From: a bacterium | Lineage (GTDB): Bacteria; Hydrogenedentota; Hydrogenedentia; Hydrogenedentiales; SLHB01 | Direction of reading: 5' to 3' | DNA: 14,724 nt | Assembly: GCA_024231375.1 (NCBI GenBank) | Contig: JAAEQP010001530.1 | Span: 1 to 14,724 of the forward strand | Shown here: positions 5,937-14,181 of the stretch, piece by piece | How positions within the stretch are numbered: position 1 is the stretch's first letter | Layout: each line of letters opens with the position of its first letter | The notes under the pieces: generated by a model | Databases searched by the model: none | What the model was told of the DNA's origin: nothing | What the model saw: only the letters and a program-made list of their open reading frames with translations | Position numbers and translations under genes: made by a program

Positions 5937-7424
5937 ATGATTTACCCGTGTTTGGACGAGTTCCGGCGCATTGCGCAGCAGGGCGCCATCGTGCCCGTGT
6001 ACCGCGAAATCATGGCCGACCTGGAAACGCCCGTAAGCGCCTATATGCGGATTGCCCGGGAGCAATCCTATTCGTTTCTGCTGGAAAGCGTTGAGAAGGC
6101 CGACACCATCGGCCGCTATTCGTTCCTGGGCGCCAACCCGTCGGTCATCTTCAAGTCGAAGGGCCGAACGGTGACCATTACCCGCAACGGCCGCGGGCAA
6201 CCTTTCGAGTCTGACGACCCGCTCGGCGAGTTGCGGGCGTTGATGGCCGAGTACAAGCCTGTCCAGGTTGATGGCCTGCCCGAATTCCATGGCGGGGCCG
6301 TGGGCTACTGCTCCTACGATCAGGTGCGGTTCTTCGAACAACTGCCTGACGACAATCCAGATCCCCTCGACCTGCCCGACCTCTACTTCATGATCACCGA
6401 CACCATTCTGATCTTCGACCATGTGAACAACCGGATGAAGATCGTGTCGAACGCGCATGTGCGGGGCGATGCGGAGAACGCCTACAACGAGGCGGTCCGC
6501 AAGATCGACACATTGGAACGCACGCTACGGAAACCGCTGGTGGTGTCGACGGAGCGGCTGCATGCGGGCGAGATCGAGACCGAGGTGAAGTCATCGTTCA
6601 CCAAGGAATCGTTCTGCGAGGCCGTCGACAAGGCCAAGGAGTACATCTGCGCGGGCGACGTTTTCCAGGTGGTGCTTTCGCAGCGGTTCGAGCGCGAGAT
6701 CTACACGAGCCCGGTCAGTCTGTACCGCGCGTTGCGGTGCATCAACCCGTCGCCGTACATGACGTTGGTCCAGTTCCCGGACTTCACGCTGGTGGGATCG
6801 AGCCCGGAGGTGATGACCCAGGTGCGGGGCAAACGGTGCGTGGTGCGGCCCATTGCGGGTACGCGCCCGCGCGGCGCCGATCAACACGAGGACGACAGCC
6901 TCGAGAAGGATCTCCTGGCCGACGAGAAGGAGATCGCCGAACACGTTATGCTTGTGGACCTAGGCCGGAACGACGTGGGCCGGGTCAGCGATCCGGGCAC
7001 GGTGCAGCCGGTAGACGGACGGTTCATGTACATCGAGCGGTACTCCCACGTCATGCACATCGTGACGGAAGTCGAAGGCACCCTGAAGGATGGCGAAGAC
7101 GCCTTCTCCGCGCTCCGTGCGACCTTCCCCATGGGCACTGTCAGCGGCGCACCCAAGATCCGCGCCATGGAGATCATCGACGAACTGGAGCCGGTCCGGC
7201 GCGGACCTTACGCGGGCGGTTGCGGCTACATCAGCTTCAGCGGCGACATGGACACCTGCATCATCATCCGGACCGTCGTCATCAAGGACGGCATGGCCTA
7301 CCTTCAGGCAGGCGCCGGCATTGTGTACGACAGCGTTCCGGAACGCGAGTTCAACGAAACGGTCGACAAGGCCAAGGCGCTCTTCCGGGCGGTGGAGTTC
7401 GCTGAGAAAGGACTCGAACAATGA
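5937..7424 (+). CDS. trpE: anthranilate synthase component I
   Basis: Converts chorismate to anthranilate using ammonia delivered by TrpG; first committed step of tryptophan synthesis. From the ATG at 5937, with AAGGAA at 5924-5929 upstream, it has 495 residues, a normal length. The N-terminal domain carries [20 protein letters not shown] and LLES (48-51), part of the tryptophan feedback-inhibition pocket, so the enzyme is probably inhibited by tryptophan. The chorismate-binding domain shows [10 protein letters not shown] (304-313), [11 protein letters not shown] (341-351), [20 protein letters not shown] (from 400) and [20 protein letters not shown]. These distinguish it from aminodeoxychorismate or isochorismate synthases with fair confidence. 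The frame is open back to a TTG at 5907, which I reject for lack of a better ribosome-binding site. The stop overlaps the trpG start (ATGA). Confidence 0.95.
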   Translation: MIYPCLDEFRRIAQQGAIVPVYREIMADLETPVSAYMRIAREQSYSFLLESVEKADTIGRYSFLGANPSVIFKSKGRTVTITRNGRGQPFESDDPLGELRALMAEYKPVQVDGLPEFHGGAVGYCSYDQVRFFEQLPDDNPDPLDLPDLYFMITDTILIFDHVNNRMKIVSNAHVRGDAENAYNEAVRKIDTLERTLRKPLVVSTERLHAGEIETEVKSSFTKESFCEAVDKAKEYICAGDVFQVVLSQRFEREIYTSPVSLYRALRCINPSPYMTLVQFPDFTLVGSSPEVMTQVRGKRCVVRPIAGTRPRGADQHEDDSLEKDLLADEKEIAEHVMLVDLGRNDVGRVSDPGTVQPVDGRFMYIERYSHVMHIVTEVEGTLKDGEDAFSALRATFPMGTVSGAPKIRAMEIIDELEPVRRGPYAGGCGYISFSGDMDTCIIIRTVVIKDGMAYLQAGAGIVYDSVPEREFNETVDKAKALFRAVEFAEKGLEQ

Positions 7425-7984
7425 TGATACTCATCGACAACTACGATTCGTTTACCTATAACCTGGTCCAGTATTTCGGTGAATTCGACCAGGACATCCG
7501 CGTGTTCCGAAACGATGCCATCGATGTGGACGGTATCGCTGAGTTGAAGCCCGAGCGCGTCGTGGTCTCGCCGGGACCGTGTACGCCAGCCGAAGCAGGC
7601 ATCTCGATCGACGTCATCAAGGCGCTCGGACCGAAGGTGCCGCTCTTGGGCGTGTGTCTCGGACACCAGAGCATTGGTGCGGCCTTCGGCGGCGACGTGG
7701 TGCGCGCCGACCGAATCATGCATGGCAAGATCAGCGCGATTCAGCACACGGACAACCGCTTCTTCGAGGGAGTCCCGTCGCCCTTCTCGGCGACGCGGTA
7801 CCACTCCCTGATCATCAAGCGGGACACCTGCCCCGACTGTCTGGAAATCACCGCCGAAACCGACCAAGGCGAGATCATGGCCGTCGCCCACAAGGAGTAC
7901 CCGGTGTTCGGCGTGCAGTTCCACCCGGAAAGCATCCTGACCGAGCACGGCAAACAGATGATCGGGAATTTCTTGAAGGTGTAG
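7421..7984 (+). CDS. trpG: anthranilate synthase component II (glutamine amidotransferase)
   Basis: Class I glutamine amidotransferase that hydrolyses glutamine and channels ammonia to TrpE. The 187 residues contain only the amidotransferase domain; it is not fused to TrpD or TrpE. Opening motif [16 protein letters not shown], oxyanion region [13 protein letters not shown], nucleophile Cys79 in [10 protein letters not shown], and His168-x-Glu170 in [12 protein letters not shown] complete the triad. The ATG at 7421 overlaps the trpE stop; an ATG at 7424 is an equally readable alternative one codon in. AAAGGA at 7407-7412 is the ribosome-binding site. In bacteria lacking pabA the same protein can serve aminodeoxychorismate synthase; the sequence does not tell. 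An intrinsic terminator follows 14 bases after the stop. Confidence 0.95.
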   Translation: MMILIDNYDSFTYNLVQYFGEFDQDIRVFRNDAIDVDGIAELKPERVVVSPGPCTPAEAGISIDVIKALGPKVPLLGVCLGHQSIGAAFGGDVVRADRIMHGKISAIQHTDNRFFEGVPSPFSATRYHSLIIKRDTCPDCLEITAETDQGEIMAVAHKEYPVFGVQFHPESILTEHGKQMIGNFLKV

Positions 7985-7998
7985 CGTTTCTTTTTGCG

Positions 7999-8036
7999 AG
8001 CCCCGGGCCGTTGTCTTGCGGAGACGGTCCGGGGCT
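7999..8036 (+). terminator. intrinsic terminator after trpG
   Basis: AGCCCCGGGCCGT (7999-8011) pairs with ACGGTCCGGGGCT (8024-8036) over 13 bases with one G-U pair, around a 12-base loop, and is followed by TGTTCTTGT. This is the strongest terminator-like structure in the window and marks the end of the hisI-trpEG operon. Confidence 0.8.
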
Positions 8037-8073
8037 TGTTCTTGTCCGCATGGTGGACGGCTCTCGACCAGCG

Positions 8074-8079
8074 TATAAT
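8074..8079 (+). promoter_or_regulatory. -10 promoter element (TATAAT) upstream of the 403-aa gene
   Basis: A perfect TATAAT follows the terminator. The -35 region is poor: TGGTGG lies at a 17-base spacing, and TGGACG (4 of 6 match) at a short 14-base spacing. Initiation would be near 8086, leaving a leader of about 45 bases, with AGGAG 8 bases before the ATG at 8133. The weak -35 suggests an activator or a low-level promoter. Confidence 0.5.
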
Positions 8080-8132
8080 GCTCGCGAAACAAGTCTTCAC
8101 TGCCCGGGGCCTCTATCCAGGAGAACAAGGTA

Positions 8133-9344
8133 ATGAACTATGCTGTGCTCGCGACGGCAGCCGCCATGGCTCTAGCTGGTGCACCCGAAGACGATCTATC
8201 CTTCCACGAAGTCATCCCCCGCCCCGTGCTTGAGACCTATCTGAGCCGGTCGGTGACGATGATGGATCTGCTGACGGGCAAGGGCAATCCGGACGACAAT
8301 GTGCGGATGTTGAAAAATGTGGGTGCGAAGTTCGCGGGGCGGACGTTGTATATGTGGGGAGGCGAACGGCACCTGGAGGCGAAGATCGCGTCGGCGAGGG
8401 AGATCGTCCCTAAGGTGCTCGCGGCCGACCCGGACATCATCTTGCAGGCGGCGATCTTCGAGATTGTGTCGACGGACGTGAATGGGCTGCCTGTGCCGCC
8501 GTGGGTGTTCGAAGAGTTCGGGCTTGCGCCGGAGGAGCGGACGTTCGATTACGACGCGATGCTGTTCCCGGATGGAAGACACAAGGACCACTGGAGCAAG
8601 GGCGCGTCGGTGCCGGACATGACCCAGGTCGAAACGCGGATGTGGTTCTACTATCTCGCGGCCCGGTATATCGATGCGGGGTGTGAGGCGATCCATTTTG
8701 GTCAGGTGGCGCTGATCGGCGCGTCGGACACGGACCACCAGCACTGGTGGGACATGCTTTCCCGGGTGCGTCGGTACGCCAAGGACCACGCGCGGCGGGG
8801 AATGGTGCTGTGCGATGCGCACACACCTCACGGCGGGCCGCGGTACGACGGCGATAAGCTCCTGTTCGATTTCCACACCTTCCCGCTTCGGATCGAGGAA
8901 GTGCCGGATGAGCCGGAGAAGGGCGTTCTGAAAGTGGGGTATCTGGACAGTCTGTTCGGGCGAAGCAACGGCGGGATGACACCCAGCGGTTGGCGGTGCG
9001 AACATCTGCCGTTTCTGGTGGAACTGGACAACTTCGAGCGAAGCGGCCGCGAGGGCAAGAATATCGGTGGCCACTGGATCTGGGGGTACGACGAGATCTG
9101 CTGGTTCGCGCACCAACCCAAGGAATACCAAAACGAATGGTTGCGGTATGCGTGGGACTGGATACGCGAGCACGACGCGAACGGGTACCTGCAGATGCCG
9201 GGGAGCCGATGCCTCGCCTACCCGGTGAAGACGGCGGACGGCCGGGAACTCTATTGGTATCACGGCAACACGCCAAGCGAGGCCTGGCCGGATGGGTTTG
9301 GGCAGGAAGGCACCATCAAGGCAATCTGGACGGACGGCGAATAG
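8133..9344 (+). CDS. uncharacterised 403-aa protein, possibly glycosidase-like barrel
   Basis: I do not recognise a named family with certainty. The protein is rich in Trp, His and aromatic residues, with alternating hydrophobic strands and helices (for example CEAIHFGQVALIGA, then a long helix, then RRGMVLCDAHTPHGG, then LLFDFHTFPL) of the kind seen in TIM-barrel carbohydrate enzymes. Motifs worth noting are YMWGGERHLEAKI, HFGQVALIGASDTDHQHWW and GGHWIWGYDEICWFAHQ. The first 17 residues (MNYAVLATAAAMALAGA) are hydrophobic and could be a signal peptide, but they lack the usual positive charge, so export is uncertain. AGGAG precedes the ATG by 8 bases. It shares a transcript with the exported beta-propeller protein 28 bases downstream, which supports a carbohydrate-related role. 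No specific activity should be assigned. Confidence 0.7.
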   Translation: MNYAVLATAAAMALAGAPEDDLSFHEVIPRPVLETYLSRSVTMMDLLTGKGNPDDNVRMLKNVGAKFAGRTLYMWGGERHLEAKIASAREIVPKVLAADPDIILQAAIFEIVSTDVNGLPVPPWVFEEFGLAPEERTFDYDAMLFPDGRHKDHWSKGASVPDMTQVETRMWFYYLAARYIDAGCEAIHFGQVALIGASDTDHQHWWDMLSRVRRYAKDHARRGMVLCDAHTPHGGPRYDGDKLLFDFHTFPLRIEEVPDEPEKGVLKVGYLDSLFGRSNGGMTPSGWRCEHLPFLVELDNFERSGREGKNIGGHWIWGYDEICWFAHQPKEYQNEWLRYAWDWIREHDANGYLQMPGSRCLAYPVKTADGRELYWYHGNTPSEAWPDGFGQEGTIKAIWTDGE

Positions 9345-9372
9345 GGTCTACCTGCGCTTCCGGGGGGACGAT

Positions 9373-10896
9373 ATGAGACGGTCCATGACAAAATTGGCGT
9401 GCCTTGTGGTATGCATGGCGATCATCCTGTGTGGCTTCGGCGCAACCGGTGCGGAGGGAGAGGCCATGAGCGACGCAACGGACGCGATCCAGATCGGCAG
9501 CGGGAAACAGTTGATGATCGACCGCCGGTTCATCGCCACGTCGGAGGGTGTCGAACTCACCATGAACCCGCCGCGCAAGGCGGGTATGGTATTGGCCCCG
9601 GACAAGCCGTGGGAATCGAAGGACGTCGGATTCTGCGTGAGCGTCGTTGAACACGACGGTCTCTTCAAGATGTGGTACATGGCGCGGGATTCCATCGACC
9701 ACGTCGATCCGGAATCGATTCGGTACTGCTACGCTACTAGCACCGACGGCGTCCATTGGGACAAACCCATCCTGGGCATCCATGAGTATGCCGGCTCCAA
9801 GGACAACAACATCGTGCTGACAGGCGTGATCGAGAGTACGGTGTTTCTCGATCCGGTCGCGCCACCCGAAGCGCGCTTCAAATCCATCAGTGCCATGCAC
9901 TGGCCCGATCCCGACCGTGCGGGACTATACGTCCACATGTCACCCGACGGCATCCACTGGACCATGTCTGAGCAACGCGTGTTTCCTGTGTATCCCGACA
10001 CGGCGAACCAAGCCTTCTACGACACGCGCCTCGAGAAGTACGTGGCCCATATCCGCGTTTGGGACCCCTTGCGCAAGATTGGCCGCGTCGAGATGGACGA
10101 TATCACCAAGCCTTGGCCCTGCACGCTCCTCGACAAGCCTTACTGCATCTGGGGCGAGGACAAGGTCGCGGTGACAAGCCGCGAGGTGCCCATCGTGTTC
10201 GGCTACGACGAACACGACCCGGCCGACTCGGACCACTACAACCCGGCATGTGTCCAGTACCCCTGGGCCGACAACGCGTATTTCATGTTCCCGTCGCCTT
10301 ACCGACACACGCCACCTCCTCCCGGCAACGACGGATACCTCGATATCCAAATGGCCGTCAGTCGCGACGACGCCAACTGGGTACGGCCCACGCGCGAACC
10401 CTACGTCCCCCTTGGCAGGAAAGGCGCCAGCGATTCCTGCCAGATGTACATGGTGGTCGGCATGGTGCGGACCGGGGACATCATCCACCAATACTACGGC
10501 GGTTACGACTTCACCCATGGGCAGTTCGGCCCCAAAGCCAACGGAAGCGGCGGCATCCACCGGCTCGAACAGCGTCTCGACGGCTTCATGTCGGCGGATG
10601 CGCCCATGGCCGGGGGCACGTTCACGACGCCGTCACTCGCGTTTTCGGGCTCGAAGCTGGTCCTCAACCTTGACGCAAGCGCCATGGGCACCTGTCGCGT
10701 GGCCCTCCTGAATGCGGACGGCTCCGCCGTTGAAGGATATGGGGCGGACGACTGCGACGTGCTTGAGGGCAATTCCACGGCGCGCATAGTGACGTGGAAG
10801 GGCGAGAGCAACGTATCGGCGCTGTCCGGGCGACCCGTACGGCTCCGGTTCCAGATGTTCGCGGTGAAGTTGTATGCGTTCCAGTTTGTGGAGTAG
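9373..10896 (+). CDS. exported beta-propeller glycosidase-like protein
   Basis: From the ATG at 9373 (GGGGGGA just upstream) the protein has 507 residues. It begins with a clear Sec signal peptide: basic MRRSMTK, hydrophobic core LACLVVCMAIILCGFG, and probable cleavage around residues 25-29. The mature part shows three copies of an S-x-D-x-x-x-W motif: STDGVHW at 123-129, SPDGIHW at 190-196 and SRDDANW at 330-336. These sit after strands such as GLFKMWYMA and GLYVHM, as in five-bladed propellers of the GH32/GH43/GH130 type. The last 100 residues (from GGTFTTPSLAF) look like a beta-sandwich, possibly carbohydrate-binding. Catalytic acids cannot be assigned without an alignment. Similar uncharacterised proteins are common in Planctomycetota-like genomes, from general knowledge. 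The frame is open upstream to 9292, but that part overlaps the previous gene and would bury the signal peptide. Confidence 0.75.
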   Translation: MRRSMTKLACLVVCMAIILCGFGATGAEGEAMSDATDAIQIGSGKQLMIDRRFIATSEGVELTMNPPRKAGMVLAPDKPWESKDVGFCVSVVEHDGLFKMWYMARDSIDHVDPESIRYCYATSTDGVHWDKPILGIHEYAGSKDNNIVLTGVIESTVFLDPVAPPEARFKSISAMHWPDPDRAGLYVHMSPDGIHWTMSEQRVFPVYPDTANQAFYDTRLEKYVAHIRVWDPLRKIGRVEMDDITKPWPCTLLDKPYCIWGEDKVAVTSREVPIVFGYDEHDPADSDHYNPACVQYPWADNAYFMFPSPYRHTPPPPGNDGYLDIQMAVSRDDANWVRPTREPYVPLGRKGASDSCQMYMVVGMVRTGDIIHQYYGGYDFTHGQFGPKANGSGGIHRLEQRLDGFMSADAPMAGGTFTTPSLAFSGSKLVLNLDASAMGTCRVALLNADGSAVEGYGADDCDVLEGNSTARIVTWKGESNVSALSGRPVRLRFQMFAVKLYAFQFVE

Positions 10897-10924
10897 AGTT
10901 TGATGAGCACGGGTCCGCCACGAT

Positions 10925-10952
10925 AGAAGGCGATTGGGGTTCACGCCCTTCT
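10925..10952 (+). other. imperfect inverted repeat after the propeller gene
   Basis: AGAAGGCG (10925-10932) faces CGCCCTTCT (10944-10952), 8 bp with one bulged base and an 11-base loop. No T-run follows, so termination is doubtful. The sequence after it (CATATAT, 10953-10959) could be a weak -10 for the pilin gene. Nothing else is evident in the gap 10897-11004. Confidence 0.25.
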
Positions 10953-11004
10953 CATATATCCAATGGTTTAGGCCACACAGGGAAGAACGCTAGGAGAGAA
11001 CGCC

Positions 11005-11874
11005 ATGAAAAGGACATCTGGAACTCGTCCAGGATTCACACTGATCGAACTGCTGGTTGTAATCGCCATCATAGGCATTCTTGCTGCCATTCTGCTGCCT
11101 GCGTTGGCGCGGGCACGGGAGGCGGCCCGTCGCGCTTCGTGTCAGAACAATCTGAAGCAAATGGGCATCATTTTCAAGATGTACTCTAACGAGGCCAAAG
11201 GAGAGAAATGGCCGCCCGTCGCGTACTACGAATCGCTGCAGACCCCGGGTCAGTGCGACGGTTCGTTCTCGCCCGCGGCCCGCGATCTCTATCCGGAGTA
11301 CCTGACGGACGTCAACATCTGGGCATGCCCGTCGAACGCTACAGGCGTGGATGTACTGACTTACGATAACGATGGCTGGAATGACTCGTTCGTCGATGCC
11401 GCTGGCCAAGTCTCTCTATATTACATGGAACGGGAAGGCGACCATTCGTACATGTACCTTGGCTGGGCAGTCATTGACAACGCGTGGCTGACACCGGCCG
11501 GTCCGGCGCTCGGGGCTTTGGGCGGCGCGCTGACGTTCGACTCGGGCAGCACCCCGCCCACGAAGAACGATGAGGATATCGAGTACGACCATCCCGATTT
11601 GGGCACGATCACGCTGTACCGGCTTCGGGAAGGAATCGAGCGCTTCTTCATCAGCGACATCAACAACCCCGCCGCCACGGCGATGGGACAGTCCGAAGTC
11701 GCGGTCTTCTGGGATATTCTCGGCACGAAAGTCAGCCTGTTCAACCACGTCCCGGGCGGCTCCAACGTGCTCTACATGGACGGCCACGTGGAGTTTGTCC
11801 GGTATCCGAGTGAGGAGTTCCCGGTGACACCCGAGGCGGCCGACATGTTCACGACGGGCGCAGACGTGTTGTAG
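11005..11874 (+). CDS. type IV prepilin-like protein with H-x10-DG motif (DUF1559-like)
   Basis: A 289-residue pseudopilin-type protein. The short basic leader [10 protein letters not shown] ends at Gly10, followed by [20 protein letters not shown]: prepilin peptidase would cut between Gly10 and Phe11, and Glu15 is the conserved +5 glutamate. The helix continues into [24 protein letters not shown], diagnostic for the large pilin-like families of Planctomycetota, Lentisphaerota and relatives. The C-terminus carries [21 protein letters not shown], matching the H-x9-DG type signature except that the spacing here is ten residues. The function of these expanded families is unknown; surface exposure and assembly by a type II/IV-pilus-like machine are presumed. 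GGAGAG lies upstream of the ATG. No pilus assembly gene is nearby and a terminator follows, so it is probably a single-gene unit. Confidence 0.9.
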   Translation: MKRTSGTRPGFTLIELLVVIAIIGILAAILLPALARAREAARRASCQNNLKQMGIIFKMYSNEAKGEKWPPVAYYESLQTPGQCDGSFSPAARDLYPEYLTDVNIWACPSNATGVDVLTYDNDGWNDSFVDAAGQVSLYYMEREGDHSYMYLGWAVIDNAWLTPAGPALGALGGALTFDSGSTPPTKNDEDIEYDHPDLGTITLYRLREGIERFFISDINNPAATAMGQSEVAVFWDILGTKVSLFNHVPGGSNVLYMDGHVEFVRYPSEEFPVTPEAADMFTTGADVL

Positions 11875-11918
11875 AGTCGGCTCACGTCCCCACCGCAAGG
11901 CGACGGTATTTGTTTTAC

Positions 11919-11952
11919 ACCGCGGAGTGCCGCTGAATGGGCGCTCCGCGGT
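11919..11952 (+). terminator. intrinsic terminator after the prepilin gene
   Basis: ACCGCGGAGTGCC (11919-11931) and GGCGCTCCGCGGT (11940-11952) pair over 13 bases with one G-U pair and an 8-base loop, followed by a pyrimidine tract CCCTTCTTCTC. The tail is not a pure T-run, so efficiency may be moderate. Confidence 0.7.
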
Positions 11953-12004
11953 CCCTTCTTCTCGGCCGTGTGCTCGGCACAAAGGATGTCGGCCCCGGCG
12001 GGAC

Positions 12005-12034
12005 TGGACTCTGCCCTGGATCGCCCGGTACAGT
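12005..12034 (+). promoter_or_regulatory. candidate promoter of the glycosidase gene
   Basis: TGGACT (12005-12010; 4 of 6 match to TTGACA) and TACAGT (12029-12034; 4 of 6 match to TATAAT) are 18 bases apart. Predicted initiation near 12041 leaves a leader of about 37 bases. The match is moderate and rests on position between a terminator and a gene. Confidence 0.35.
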
Positions 12035-12051
12035 GCCGTTTGAGTCACTGT
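12030..12051 (+). promoter_or_regulatory. inverted repeat over the promoter; possible operator
   Basis: ACAGTG (12030-12035) and CACTGT (12046-12051) form a perfect dyad with 10 bases between, spanning the proposed -10 element and start of transcription. A second near-palindrome, CGGTAC-A-GTGCCG (12026-12038), overlaps it. Such placement suits a repressor, for example a sugar-responsive one, but no regulator gene is in the window. Confidence 0.35.
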
Positions 12052-12077
12052 CGCCGTCGATCACGGGAGCGCACGCC

Positions 12078-14054
12078 ATGGACACGCCATTTCCACGCAG
12101 AACAGTTCACCTGGATTTCCACACGAGCCCGCACATTCCGGGCATTGGGAAGAACTTCGACCCGGACGTGTTCGCCGAGACGTTCAAGGAGGCGTGTGTC
12201 GACAGTGTGACCGTGTTCGCGAAGTGCCACCACGGGCACCTCTACTACAACACAGCCCGTCCGGAGCGGCATCCGGGCCTCGCCAAGAATTTTGACCTTC
12301 TCAACGAGCAGATTGAGGCGCTTCACCGCCGAGGCATCCGTGCCCCCATCTACGTGAGCGTCCAGGTTGACGAGTACGCCGCGCACACGCACCCCGAATG
12401 GTGCGCGGTCGATCCCGACGGGCGGATCGTGAAGAACGGCGGTCCGCTGGGAGCGGGCTGGCACACGCTGGACATGTCGAGTCCGTATCAGGATTTCCTG
12501 GCCGAACAGATTGACGAGGTCCTGTCCCGATTCGCACCGTTGGATGGATTGTTCCTGGACATGTGCTGGGACCAGCCGAGTTGCTCGCAGTGGGCCATGG
12601 ACGGCATGCGCAGCCGAGGCTACGACCCGTGCGACGATGGCGATCGCGGGACGTACGCCCGCGAGATCGCCCACGAGTACATGGCGCGGTTCAAGAAGAT
12701 GGTGGACAAGGCGCACCGGAACACCGCGCCGGTCGGCATTTGGTTCAACAGTCGGCCCAAGACGAATCTTCACTTCGAGAAGAAGTTCCTACGCCACATC
12801 GAGGTGGAGTGTCTCCCTACGGGCGGGTGGGGCTACGCCTACTTCCCGTATGTCGCGCGGTTCGTGCGGCCCTTGGGGCTGCCCACGCTGAGCCACACCG
12901 GCCGGTTTCACAAGAGTTGGGGCGATTTCAACGGGCTGAAGCCCAGGGCAGCCATGCTCTATGAATGCGCCAGCATCCTCAGCATGGGACTGACAAACGG
13001 CATCGGCGACCAACTGCATCCCCGCGGCACGCTCGAAAAGGAAGCGTATGCACGTATCGGCAAAGCGTACAACCACATCCAGGCGTGTGAGCCTTGGGTG
13101 GAAGACGCGAAGTTGGTCAGCCAGATCGGGGTGATTATCGACCCGCAGAAAGGCGACCAGCCCGGACCGACGGGCCTTGGCGTGGTGCGGGCACTGCAAC
13201 AACTGAGGCACCAGTTCGACCTGTTGCCGTCGACGGGCCCCATTCGAAGCTACGATCTCATCATCGTGCCCGAATCGGTGAAGATTGACTTCGCGCTACG
13301 GCGGAAGCTTGCCACGTACCTGAAGAACGGCGGGACACTCCTTGTCTCTGGCGACGCCGCGCTCGACGAACGCGGCAAGCCGGTGCTTCCGGAACTGGGC
13401 ATTCGCCCGCACGGCCTTTCGCCGTACACGGTGACGTACCTGCGGCCGGACCGGAGTACTGCAGCCGGGTTGCCTCAGTCCGATTTCGTGATGTACGAAC
13501 AGGGGTACCGGTTCACCCTGGCCAAGACGGCCAAGTCCCTCTGCCGCGTGGTCGAGCCGTACTTCGAACGGGGCTACGACACGTTTTGCTCGCACGGTCA
13601 GACCCCACCGGCCAAGCTGTCGCGGTATGCCGCTGCCGTATTGGGGAAGAACACGGTAACCTTTTCCATGCCCATCTTCAGCGCCTACGGTCTGCACGGG
13701 AACCTGGAGTACCGGGATCTCCTGGGCAAGTGCATCGATCTGCTCCTGCCCGAGCCGTTGATCCGCGATGAGGGTCCTGGGCATCTCGAGGCAACCGTCC
13801 TCCGCAAGGGCAAGCGCACCATCGTACACCTGATCAGCTTCTACCCGGCGAACCGGACCGAATCGGGTCAGCCCGAGATCATCGAAGACGCCTTTCCGCT
13901 GGTCGACATGCCCCTGTCGGTCCGCCTGGACAAGAAGCCCAAACGGGTCGTGCTTGCGCCCGAGGACCGTGAGGTGCCGTTCCGCTACGCCAAGGGCCGG
14001 GCCGAGGTGCGCGTCACATGTACCGCGGGGCACACCATGGTTGTGTTCGACTAG
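12078..14054 (+). CDS. glycoside hydrolase-like protein, GHL6-type barrel plus GH42-like trimerisation domain
   Basis: From the ATG at 12078 (GGGAG at 12065-12069, 8-base spacing) the protein has 658 residues and no signal peptide, so it is probably cytoplasmic. The N-terminal half (about 8-370) is a TIM-barrel of the type called hypothetical glycosyl hydrolase 6: HLDFHTSPHIPGIGKNFDPD at the start, VTVFAKCHHGHLYYNT, then HRRGIRAPIYVSVQVDEYAA. The strand-end motif DGLFLDMCWDQ offers Asp161 and Asp165 as candidate catalytic residues; HIEVECLPTGGWG offers Glu242 and Glu244. Residues about 350-480 (RALQQLRHQFDLLPS, YDLIIVPESVKI, LKNGGTLLVSGDAAL) match the beta-galactosidase trimerisation fold of GH42 enzymes. 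Proteins of this architecture include alpha-L-fucosidases of family GH151, so that activity is possible but unproven. The frame is open back to 11937, inside the preceding terminator, which I exclude. Confidence 0.8.
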   Translation: MDTPFPRRTVHLDFHTSPHIPGIGKNFDPDVFAETFKEACVDSVTVFAKCHHGHLYYNTARPERHPGLAKNFDLLNEQIEALHRRGIRAPIYVSVQVDEYAAHTHPEWCAVDPDGRIVKNGGPLGAGWHTLDMSSPYQDFLAEQIDEVLSRFAPLDGLFLDMCWDQPSCSQWAMDGMRSRGYDPCDDGDRGTYAREIAHEYMARFKKMVDKAHRNTAPVGIWFNSRPKTNLHFEKKFLRHIEVECLPTGGWGYAYFPYVARFVRPLGLPTLSHTGRFHKSWGDFNGLKPRAAMLYECASILSMGLTNGIGDQLHPRGTLEKEAYARIGKAYNHIQACEPWVEDAKLVSQIGVIIDPQKGDQPGPTGLGVVRALQQLRHQFDLLPSTGPIRSYDLIIVPESVKIDFALRRKLATYLKNGGTLLVSGDAALDERGKPVLPELGIRPHGLSPYTVTYLRPDRSTAAGLPQSDFVMYEQGYRFTLAKTAKSLCRVVEPYFERGYDTFCSHGQTPPAKLSRYAAAVLGKNTVTFSMPIFSAYGLHGNLEYRDLLGKCIDLLLPEPLIRDEGPGHLEATVLRKGKRTIVHLISFYPANRTESGQPEIIEDAFPLVDMPLSVRLDKKPKRVVLAPEDREVPFRYAKGRAEVRVTCTAGHTMVVFD

Positions 14055-14116
14055 AGGACAACCTGAGGCTTTCGGCCGTACCTGGCTGGAGCCCCGTGCC
14101 CCGGGACAGCGCTTGG

Positions 14117-14125
14117 TGCTATACT
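14117..14125 (+). promoter_or_regulatory. extended -10 promoter element upstream of the oxidoreductase gene
   Basis: TGC directly followed by TATACT (5 of 6 match to TATAAT) forms an extended -10; no good -35 is present at 16-18 bases. Initiation near 14132 would give a leader of about 64 bases containing a 6-bp stem (AGCGGC 14139-14144 with GCCGCT 14165-14170). Confidence 0.5.
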
Positions 14126-14181
14126 GTGCCCTCTCCGAAGCGGCGCAGCTATTGGGTTTGGGGGGCCGCTCTTTCCATTGC

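Noticed and set aside
8196..9263. 355-codon antisense frame opposite the 403-aa gene
   Set aside because: The product is rich in Arg, His and Pro without recognisable structure, typical of an antisense shadow; the sense gene has promoter, RBS and linkage.
9292..9372. 27-codon upstream extension of the beta-propeller protein
   Set aside because: It overlaps the previous gene and would place residues ahead of a clear Sec signal peptide.
10925..10952. Inverted repeat as an intrinsic terminator of the propeller operon
   Set aside because: The stem is short and bulged and no T-run follows; kept only as a low-confidence structure.
11937..12077. 47-codon upstream extension of the 658-aa glycosidase
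   Set aside because: Its ATG sits in the hairpin of the prepilin terminator and upstream of the proposed promoter; the ATG at 12078 has a good GGGAG and begins the conserved domain.
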